Notes under the pieces: generated by a model
Database searches by the model: none
Told to the model about the DNA's origin: nothing
Seen by the model: the letters and a program-made list of their open reading frames with translations, nothing else
Part shown: piece by piece, positions 1 through 5,871 of the stretch
Numbering within the stretch: position 1 is the first letter of the stretch
Layout of the letters: each line of letters starts with the position of its first letter
Assembly: GCA_016212735.1 (NCBI GenBank)
Contig: JACRDZ010000008.1
Coordinates: 1-5,927 of the forward strand
Direction: 5' to 3'
DNA length: 5,927 bases
DNA from: Candidatus Firestoneibacteriota bacterium
Lineage (GTDB): Bacteria > JACRDZ01
Position numbers and translations under genes: made by a program

Positions 1-570
1 ACCAATAAGAAAATTTTCGATTAAAATTTTATTACCGGCATTTCCAAATATTTTATTTACCATTATTTTATTAACGGCTTCAAAAGCCTCATTATAATTT
101 TCTGCTACAATAACACCTTTACCTTGAGCCAGTCCATCTGCTTTGATAACAACAGGGTATACAACATTTTTTAAAAAATCTATTGCATCTTTTGAATTAC
201 TGAATATCTTAAAATCTGCTGTTGGAATATTATTACGCGCCATAAATTCTTTTGCAAAAATTTTACTGGTTTCAAGTAAAGAGGCTTTTTTTAATGGACC
301 GAATATCGCAAGACATGCTTCGGAAAAAATATCGCTTATACCCAATGAAAGGGGGACCTCGGGTCCAACAACGGTAATATCTATATGATGTGATATGGCA
401 AATTTCTTTAATCCATTTATATCTGTAACTTCCAGAGGGATTAATTCTGCAAGCTCTCCTATACCTGGATTACCTGGTGCGCAATATATTTTATCTCTAT
501 TTTTATTTTGTGCTAATTTCCAGACAATGGTATGCTCACGTCCGCCACTGCCAATTACTAATATATTCAT
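1..570 (-). CDS. purD: Phosphoribosylamine-glycine ligase (GARS), N-terminal 190 codons, cut by the window edge
   Basis: PurD joins 5-phosphoribosylamine and glycine using ATP to make glycinamide ribonucleotide, the second step of cytosolic de novo purine synthesis. Reading the minus strand from the ATG at 568-570 gives an uninterrupted frame to base 1 with the family hallmarks in order: GSGGREH at residues 7-13, APGNPG at 31-36, VGPEVPL at 68-74 (usually GPEAPL), FGP at 90-92, SKIFAKEFM at 102-110, and the ATP-grasp entry motif KADGLAQGKGV at 143-153, then FGNAG at 175-179 and IENFLIG at 184-190. Residues 1 to about 100 are the GARS N-domain and the rest begins the ATP-grasp domain. Full-length PurD is about 420-430 residues, so more than half, including the rest of the active site, lies outside the window. 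The start is 9 bases after the TPR lipoprotein stop and has no clear Shine-Dalgarno sequence, which suggests translational coupling within the operon. There is no frameshift or stop in the visible part. Confidence 0.96.
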   Translation of the reverse strand, partial: MNILVIGSGGREHTIVWKLAQNKNRDKIYCAPGNPGIGELAELIPLEVTDINGLKKFAISHHIDITVVGPEVPLSLGISDIFSEACLAIFGPLKKASLLETSKIFAKEFMARNNIPTADFKIFSNSKDAIDFLKNVVYPVVIKADGLAQGKGVIVAENYNEAFEAVNKIMVNKIFGNAGNKILIENFLIG

Positions 571-579
571 TTTATGATT

Positions 580-1638
580 TTATCTGCGAGTAACCTTTTG
601 GAGTAAAGCTTTAGCTTCTGCATAATCAGGAACAAGTGCTAAAGCTGCTTTAAGTTCATCTTCTGCGTCCTGTCTTCTTCCATTGCGATAATAAGTCTCA
701 GCTAATTGATAATGGACTTCAACATAATTAGGGTCTATTTCAATAGCTTTCTTATATTCTGAGATTGCATCATTTAACCACCCTGCTTTTTCATTTGATT
801 TGCCAAGAGCTAGATGAGCTTCAGCATCAAAAGGATTGATTTCAATAACTTTTTTATATTCATTAATAGCTTCAGGATTCAACCCATTGGCAAAATAACT
901 ATCTCCTAATATAAAATGCGCATTAGGGTTGTTTGGAGTAAGTTTTACCATTTGCTTATAATAATAAATAGCACTATCATATTGCTTTAGATCAGAATAA
1001 ACAAGCCCCATATTATAATATGCAACTGCATCATTCGGTTGAATTTTTATTGTTTTGCGATATTGTTCTATAGCTTCTTTATATTTTTTACTATTATAAT
1101 AAAGCCATCCCAGATTATTATGAGCAATATAGAAACTATTATCAATTCTAATGGTTTTTTCCCATTCAGCAATAGCTTCTTCTTCAAGTCCTTTGTCATA
1201 ATATGCCAATCCGAGACTATTAGTTGCTTGAGCATATTGAGGATCTATTAAAAGTGCTTTTTCAAACTCTGAAATAGCGTCATCCAGACTCCCTGCACCA
1301 CCTTCATAGTATGTCATCCCAAGCTGGTAATGTGCGTCTGCATAATCAGGTTTAATAACAATAGCTTTTTTAAACTCTTCAGAAGCGTCTAGATAGTCAT
1401 GTTTAGAATCGTGCATATAAGCAATACCTAAATAATAATGCCCTTCAGCACTATCTGGATATTTTTTTACAAATTCTTCAAGCAATGGAAGTGCTTCAAC
1501 ATATTTTTTTTCTTCGATGAGCTTTTTTGCTTCATTTAATTTTTCTTTTTTACTGCAGCCTGATGTAAAAATAAGACAGAAGATCGATAATAGAATAAAA
1601 AAAACAGATATTTTAGAATTTGCATTTTCAAATTTCAT
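580..1638 (-). CDS. TPR-repeat lipoprotein, 352 residues
   Basis: An exported lipid-anchored protein made almost wholly of canonical TPR units, so a probable protein-binding scaffold; partner and pathway are not evident. Residues 1-27 are a lipoprotein signal peptide (hydrophobic stretch about 12-24) ending FTSG before Cys28, a slightly loose lipobox with Thr at -3. Ser at +2 would favour the outer membrane under the E. coli sorting rule. From residue 29 there is one partial repeat (29-64), two 36-residue repeats (65-100, 101-136), six 34-residue repeats (137-340) and a short capping helix (341-352). The repeats show typical AxxxLGxxYYxxGxxxxAIxEYxKaIxIdPnxA features. The ATG is supported by GAGGTGG seven bases or so upstream, inside the 15-base gap to the giant TPR gene, so the two are very likely co-transcribed. 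The 34-residue type resembles TPR_1/TPR_2 (OGT-like) repeats, unlike the 37-residue type of its neighbour. No catalytic domain is attached. Confidence 0.93.
   Translation of the reverse strand: MKFENANSKISVFFILLSIFCLIFTSGCSKKEKLNEAKKLIEEKKYVEALPLLEEFVKKYPDSAEGHYYLGIAYMHDSKHDYLDASEEFKKAIVIKPDYADAHYQLGMTYYEGGAGSLDDAISEFEKALLIDPQYAQATNSLGLAYYDKGLEEEAIAEWEKTIRIDNSFYIAHNNLGWLYYNSKKYKEAIEQYRKTIKIQPNDAVAYYNMGLVYSDLKQYDSAIYYYKQMVKLTPNNPNAHFILGDSYFANGLNPEAINEYKKVIEINPFDAEAHLALGKSNEKAGWLNDAISEYKKAIEIDPNYVEVHYQLAETYYRNGRRQDAEDELKAALALVPDYAEAKALLQKVTRR
619..1554 (-). repeat. Nine tandem TPR units within the lipoprotein
   Basis: This encodes residues 29-340 of the lipoprotein. Unit lengths, partitioned by hand, are 36 (29-64, degenerate start), 36, 36, then six of 34. 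The two complete 36-residue units carry a two-residue extension in the turn between helices A and B (near HDYLDA and AGSLDDA). The units differ too much to be a recent DNA duplication; this is a protein-level repeat. Confidence 0.9.
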
Positions 1639-1644
1639 AACATT

Positions 1645-1651
1645 CCACCTC
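1645..1651 (-). promoter_or_regulatory. Shine-Dalgarno site of the TPR lipoprotein gene
   Basis: The minus strand reads GAGGTGG six bases before the ATG at 1636-1638. It matches the GAGGTG part of the anti-Shine-Dalgarno complement and lies entirely in the short gap after the upstream stop codon. It fixes the start at 1638 and shows that this organism uses conventional ribosome binding sites. Confidence 0.8.
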
Positions 1652-1653
1652 AG

Positions 1654-4600
1654 TTATTTTTTCAATTTCCCTAATTTATCTTTAGCATCCTTACTTAATT
1701 CACTTTCAGGATATTTAGTAATAAGTGCATTAAAAGCTTCTATAGCTTTATCCGGCTTGCCATCAATTTCATAAATTTCACCTATTCGGAAAAGCGCATC
1801 ATCAGCATATTCATTTGCATTATATAGGATATCCATTTTTAAAAATTCAACTAAAGCATCTTTATTATTTTTGAGAGCATATAGAGCTTCTCCCAATCTG
1901 AACTGTGCTTCTCCAACAAATCTGCTTTGTGAAAATTCATCTAATAATTTTTTGTAATATACTGCTGCATTGGTGAAATCTTTAAGCTCATGATAAGCTA
2001 TACCAGTATAAAGATATGCTTTGTCAAGATATTCCCCTTTTTTTGCAATCACTTTTATTAAATTATCCTGTGCTTCTTTCCATTTATTTTCTTTTATTAA
2101 TGATACAGCAGCATTATATTGTGCTTCTTCCCATTCTGCACTGTCCGGGAAATTTTGAGCAAGATTTAAAAATTTTTCCCGCGCATTCTGCCAATCCTTT
2201 TGTTCCATATAAATATTACCCTGCGCAAGTAAAGCACGTGGTTTTAATTTGTTATACTGTGAGTTTACAATAGGTTCATAGGTATTAAGCGCGCTATTAT
2301 AATTTTTTAAATAATAATAACATGTAGCAATTCTATGAAGTGCATTAAAATAAATCTCATCCTGTGACAATTTTTTATTATATTTTTCATATAAAGCTAC
2401 AACATCTTCATATTTTTTATTTTCATCTTCTAATTCAATTAATTTATAAAATGCTGGAATCCAATATTCGCTTTCAGGGTAATTTGTAACAATTTCTTTA
2501 AAATTATTTGTTGCTTCATTTACATTCTTAAGCTGAATTAAACACCAGCCCAAACTGTATTTTGCCGCATCATATATTTTTGTATTAGGATAATTATTTA
2601 ATATCTCTTTATATTTGTTTAAAGCTTCGTCAAACTTGCCTTCTGCATAAAGAATTTCACCTAACTGATACTCTACATCTCCTTTTATTTTGGTTACTGG
2701 ATTAGTTAAAATATTTTCCCATTCTTCTCGTGCATGTTCATATTCTTTTAATTGTACATATGCCAGACCTGTCCAATATATAGTGTTTTCATAGTCTTCA
2801 CCACCTGGGAATTTAGAACGATATTCTGTAAATTTATCAATTGCCTTTTTATATTCCTTCTTATTATAATATGCCTGTGCTAATTTAAAAAGCACTGCTT
2901 TTGTTTTATCATGATTTTGGAATTTGGTTAGAAATTTTTCCCCATCTTCAATACACTTATCATAATTCTCACGATTAAAATTTGTTAATACAATAACATA
3001 TTCTATTTGTGCTTTAACATCATCACTGAAATCAAAGCTTTTTAATTCTTGTAATCCTTTTAAAGCGCCATTTGAATCACCTTTTTCATAATAGGATTGT
3101 GAAAGCGCGTAAATCGCATCCTGCATTAGATTACTTTTTGGATAACTGGTTATAAAATCTTTAAATTTTTTAATTGCATCATCGTATTTTTTCAAATTCA
3201 TTAAAGAGAAAGCTATACGAAATGAAGCATCCTCTATAAACTCACTCTTTGGATGTTCTTTAATAAGTTTTGTAAATAAGTCGAGTGCCTGCTCATAATT
3301 ATTACTTTTAATTTTAGTCCAGCCCATCCAATATAGAGCATCGTCAGAATAAGTACTTTTAGGATCTTTATCAAGATTTTTCTTGTAACTGTTAAATGCA
3401 GAATCATATTCGTTCAGTAAATAATGAACTTCTCCTATCCTGAATTGAGATTCTGCTGTATACTGGCTGTCTGGGTATTTATCTAATAAAGACTGGAAGT
3501 CTGCAATAGCTGCAGCATAGTCTTTCTTTTTCAAATTACTCCATGCGCTGCCGTAAAGCGCATCATCTGCATATTCCCCTTTCCATGTGCGTTCATATTC
3601 GATACTTGCGCTATCGTAGTTCTTTAAAGTATAATAAGATTCTCCAAGATGATAATGTGTTTCATTCGCAATATCCTGGTCCGGATTTTTGTTAAGCAGT
3701 TCTTTATAAGTATTAATTGCTGAATTATAATCTTTTTGCTGTACAAAAATCCATGCTAAACTTTTAAGAATTTTTATAATTCTTTCATCATCCGGAAATT
3801 TATTAATAAAATAACGATATTCTTTAATTGCCGAGGGAAAGTCTTTCATATTATAATAACTATCTGCAATTAGAACCTGTGCAAAAATTACTTGCGGATT
3901 AGTTTTAGTAACTTCTATATAAACAGGGTTCCCTGGAGTTGACTGAGTGCTGTCTAGAACTTTTGTGGTCTGATTATATAGTGTCGTATCCATAACAATC
4001 TTCCTGAAAGACTCAATTGCTTTATCATATTTTTGATTTTTATAATTATATTCACCAAGTTTAAAATATGAATCTAAAGCATACTTGCTTTTTGGGAATT
4101 TTTTTACCAGTTCAGTATATAATTCTATAGCTTTATCTTCCTGATTTAATTTATAATAAACCCAGCTTTTACCATACAAAGCATCTGCTATATATGTTGA
4201 ATCGTTATCATTAATTAGAATTTTATCATAATAATTTTTTGCATTATCATATTTCCCGAATTTATAATAGCATTCAGCCATAATATATTCTGCTTCTATA
4301 CGATAAGAAGTTTTAGGATAATTTTGAAGCAATTTATCAAATATTTTTACGGTATTTTCACAGTCTTTAAGCTGATAATAGCTCCATCCTACCCAATAAT
4401 AAGCATCACTTACATTATTATGATTTGGTACTTTATTTATGAATTTTGAAAAATAATCTATTGCCTGTTTGAGTTCGCCTGAATTGTAAGATATCTCTCC
4501 AAGCCGATATAAGCTATCCGGGATGTACTGGCTATCAGGATATTTATCAACTATTTCTTTGAAATTAATACGTGCATTTTCTTTGTCATTTTTTTTGTAA

Positions 4601-5601
4601 TAAGTCCATGCAATACTATATTGTAAATTATCAGATGTATTTTGAGGATTGTTCGATAATAAAGCCTTATAATTTATAAGAGCAGAATCGTAATTTTCTT
4701 TTTGAAAATAACATTCTGCAAGGTAATATCTGGAAGTAGATGTAAAATCATTTTCCGTATTAGAGGAAAGAAAGCTTTGGAACAATTGCATAGATGTATC
4801 ATAAGAACCTTTTAAATAATAATTTTCAGCAATTTTATATTGGGCTTCAACACGTTGTTCTGCTTGCGGAAAATTATTTAAAATATTCTGAAATGCTGAA
4901 ATAGAATTATCAAATTGTTTTAGACCATAATAACTCCATCCAAGTCCGTAGTAAGAATTTAAAGTAAAAGTATCCTGAGTTTTTAAACCAATAACTTTAT
5001 TGTATATTTCTATTGCTGCTTCAAATTTTTGTAAATTAAATAAAGATTCTCCAAGCATGAAAGTAGCTTCTGCAGTCATCTGGTCTTTAGGATAGTTATT
5101 TATAAATGCAGTATATGTACGAGCTGCCTTTTCAAAATCAGAACTTTTAAAATAACTCCATGCTAACCAGTACAAAGAATTTGGTGCTTCTTCGCTGTTA
5201 GGATAATTATTAATTACTTTTTGATAAGCACTAACAGCATCTTCGAATTTCTGCTCAAGATAATAACAATTTCCTATTCTTGCTTGAGCTTCACTGGCTA
5301 TTTTTTTTGTAGAATATTTTTCTATTACTTTATTATATTCTTTTATCGCTTCTTCATATTTTTCAAGATTATAATAAGATTCTGCAACCCAATACTGTGC
5401 TTCAGGTACAGCATCATCCTGTCCGCATTCATTTATAAAACGCTGAAATTGTTCAATGGCAAGTTCAAAATTACCTTTCTCATATAATCCAGCTGCAAAC
5501 AAATACTGCTTATTGCATTTATCTTCTGCTGCTTTTGCTTTCAAATTTAAAGATAATAAAAACGTTATTAAACAAATAAAAATTATTATGTTTTTCTTCA
5601 T
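1654..5601 (-). CDS. Giant exported TPR_6/BamD-like repeat protein, 1315 residues
   Basis: A secreted all-alpha solenoid, likely a periplasmic or envelope-associated interaction scaffold; I do not recognise a named family member and its partner is unknown. I start it at the ATG at 5599-5601. The frame stays open upstream to a TTG at 5646, but the ATG begins a classic Sec signal peptide (MKK, hydrophobic residues 4-20, then KAKAA), with cleavage expected after Ala24 or Ala25. Residues 30-1304 divide into 34 consecutive TPR-like units, 28 of exactly 37 residues, of the pattern xAxYxLGesYYxxxxYdxAixxYxxxixxYPxSxxxx, as in TPR_6, YbgF and BamD. One unit (510-572) carries a long insertion. Only an 11-residue tail (1305-1315) follows. 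There is no enzyme, OmpA or transmembrane domain after the signal peptide. Cys29 and Cys59 flank the first unit and could form a disulfide. It is the first gene of the apparent operon, 15 bases before the TPR lipoprotein gene, and is preceded by a strong candidate promoter. Confidence 0.94.
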   Translation of the reverse strand: MKKNIIIFICLITFLLSLNLKAKAAEDKCNKQYLFAAGLYEKGNFELAIEQFQRFINECGQDDAVPEAQYWVAESYYNLEKYEEAIKEYNKVIEKYSTKKIASEAQARIGNCYYLEQKFEDAVSAYQKVINNYPNSEEAPNSLYWLAWSYFKSSDFEKAARTYTAFINNYPKDQMTAEATFMLGESLFNLQKFEAAIEIYNKVIGLKTQDTFTLNSYYGLGWSYYGLKQFDNSISAFQNILNNFPQAEQRVEAQYKIAENYYLKGSYDTSMQLFQSFLSSNTENDFTSTSRYYLAECYFQKENYDSALINYKALLSNNPQNTSDNLQYSIAWTYYKKNDKENARINFKEIVDKYPDSQYIPDSLYRLGEISYNSGELKQAIDYFSKFINKVPNHNNVSDAYYWVGWSYYQLKDCENTVKIFDKLLQNYPKTSYRIEAEYIMAECYYKFGKYDNAKNYYDKILINDNDSTYIADALYGKSWVYYKLNQEDKAIELYTELVKKFPKSKYALDSYFKLGEYNYKNQKYDKAIESFRKIVMDTTLYNQTTKVLDSTQSTPGNPVYIEVTKTNPQVIFAQVLIADSYYNMKDFPSAIKEYRYFINKFPDDERIIKILKSLAWIFVQQKDYNSAINTYKELLNKNPDQDIANETHYHLGESYYTLKNYDSASIEYERTWKGEYADDALYGSAWSNLKKKDYAAAIADFQSLLDKYPDSQYTAESQFRIGEVHYLLNEYDSAFNSYKKNLDKDPKSTYSDDALYWMGWTKIKSNNYEQALDLFTKLIKEHPKSEFIEDASFRIAFSLMNLKKYDDAIKKFKDFITSYPKSNLMQDAIYALSQSYYEKGDSNGALKGLQELKSFDFSDDVKAQIEYVIVLTNFNRENYDKCIEDGEKFLTKFQNHDKTKAVLFKLAQAYYNKKEYKKAIDKFTEYRSKFPGGEDYENTIYWTGLAYVQLKEYEHAREEWENILTNPVTKIKGDVEYQLGEILYAEGKFDEALNKYKEILNNYPNTKIYDAAKYSLGWCLIQLKNVNEATNNFKEIVTNYPESEYWIPAFYKLIELEDENKKYEDVVALYEKYNKKLSQDEIYFNALHRIATCYYYLKNYNSALNTYEPIVNSQYNKLKPRALLAQGNIYMEQKDWQNAREKFLNLAQNFPDSAEWEEAQYNAAVSLIKENKWKEAQDNLIKVIAKKGEYLDKAYLYTGIAYHELKDFTNAAVYYKKLLDEFSQSRFVGEAQFRLGEALYALKNNKDALVEFLKMDILYNANEYADDALFRIGEIYEIDGKPDKAIEAFNALITKYPESELSKDAKDKLGKLKK
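1690..5514 (-). repeat. About 34 tandem 37-residue TPR-like units
   Basis: This encodes residues 30-1304 of the giant protein. Hand partitioning gives lengths of 37 in 28 units, 36 in units 8, 25 and 29, 35 in unit 31, 33 in unit 17 and 63 in unit 14. Units start near an acidic-Ala-x-Tyr motif and end with Tyr-Pro-x-Ser plus four residues. At DNA level this is a 111-base period with strongly diverged copies, so it is an ancient protein repeat rather than a satellite. Confidence 0.92.
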
Positions 5602-5620
5602 AAAAAATGGTATATATTCA

Positions 5621-5628
5621 CTCCTCTC
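5621..5628 (-). promoter_or_regulatory. Shine-Dalgarno-like GAGAGGAG, unusually far from the start
   Basis: The minus strand reads GAGAGGAG, the only purine-rich element before the giant TPR gene. Its last G is separated from the ATG at 5601 by 19 bases, where 5-10 is normal. The in-frame ATA codon at 5611-5613 is 7 bases away. Either the leader uses loose spacing, or initiation is inefficient or non-canonical. The signal peptide reading is unaffected, since an ATA start would add only four residues ahead of the MKK. Confidence 0.5.
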
Positions 5629-5637
5629 TAAAGTTTC

Positions 5638-5689
5638 AGTGAACAAAGATTAGTTATCACTATAATAAATTAAGATTATTATGTTCACT
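5638..5689 (-). promoter_or_regulatory. Leader inverted repeat AGTGAACA/TGTTCACT
   Basis: On the plus strand AGTGAACA (5638-5645) is the exact reverse complement of TGTTCACT (5682-5689), 36 bases apart. Between them a nested ATAATAA (5662-5668) can pair with TTATTAT (5676-5682) around a 7-base loop. In the transcript the outer stem would close just before the Shine-Dalgarno element. Its right arm overlaps the neighbouring palindrome by four bases, so the two structures exclude each other. Confidence 0.4.
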
Positions 5690-5705
5690 AATTACTAAAT
5701 TAGTG
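5686..5705. promoter_or_regulatory. 20-base palindrome, operator or leader hairpin
   Basis: CACTAATT (5686-5693) and AATTAGTG (5698-5705) are perfect reverse complements around a 4-base centre. It lies 18 bases downstream of the -10 element, roughly +11 to +30 of the predicted transcript. That position and symmetry suit a dimeric repressor site; as RNA it would be an 8-base-pair, mostly A-U hairpin. Which of the two cannot be decided from sequence. Confidence 0.45.
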
Positions 5706-5722
5706 TTTACTTATTTTCTATC

Positions 5723-5751
5723 AGATTACAACCAGTTTTTTTTTTTGTCAA
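5723..5751 (-). promoter_or_regulatory. Sigma70-type promoter of the TPR-TPR-purD operon
   Basis: On the minus strand a perfect -35 TTGACA (5746-5751) is followed by a 17-base spacer and TAATCT (5723-5728), which keeps the conserved T, A and final T of a -10. An overlapping TGTAAT (5725-5730), closer to consensus, has a 15-base spacer. Ten A residues directly follow the -35. Transcription would begin near 5715-5717, giving a leader of about 115 bases. This is the best promoter seen upstream of the operon; no comparable one was noticed before the lipoprotein gene or purD. Confidence 0.65.
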
Positions 5752-5842
5752 GAGAAAATAGTAATGACAAGTAATACCTCAGTTATCGGTGGAAATAAAC
5801 TAATTTAAAGCATAAGAATCAAAAACATAATATTAAGACATA

Positions 5843-5871
5843 AAGACAATAAGAAGAGAAAGCTTTATAAA
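5843..5871 (+). promoter_or_regulatory. Weak candidate divergent promoter
   Basis: On the plus strand AAGACA (5843-5848, four of six matches to TTGACA) is 17 bases from TATAAA (5866-5871, five of six). It points at an AGGAAG and ATG (5917-5919) at the window edge, which would fit a divergent gene. Such matches are common by chance in AT-rich DNA, so confidence is low. Confidence 0.25.

Noticed and set aside
143..577. Two plus-strand open frames of 81 and 60 codons
   Set aside because: They lie antisense to a clear purD reading frame, have no family resemblance, and purD motifs explain the region fully.
1039..2273. Plus-strand open frames at 1039-1251, 1517-1774 and 2016-2273
   Set aside because: They are antisense shadows of TPR coding sequence; their Phe/Ile/Ser-rich translations mirror the Lys/Asn/Tyr-rich sense strand.
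1690..5514. Regularly spaced repeats suggestive of a CRISPR array or minisatellite
   Set aside because: The 111-base period is the codon image of 37-residue TPR units; copies are strongly diverged and the frame is open throughout.
5602..5646. Fifteen-residue N-terminal extension of the giant TPR protein from a TTG
   Set aside because: It would place charged residues (ETLERSE) before a clean signal peptide and run through the Shine-Dalgarno element; the first ATG at 5601 is the better start.
5221..5653. Plus-strand open frames at 5221-5487 and 5456-5653
   Set aside because: They are antisense to the start of the giant TPR gene, very Phe/Ile-rich, and have no ribosome binding site or recognisable domain.
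5731..5750. T-run read as a plus-strand intrinsic terminator
   Set aside because: No GC-rich hairpin precedes the T tract and no plus-strand gene ends there; promoter spacer is the better reading.
5776..5786. ACCTCAGTTAT, identical to 1647-1657 at the start of the lipoprotein gene
   Set aside because: Several 11-base matches are expected by chance in a window this size, and the 1647-1657 copy is explained by a Shine-Dalgarno site plus stop codon.
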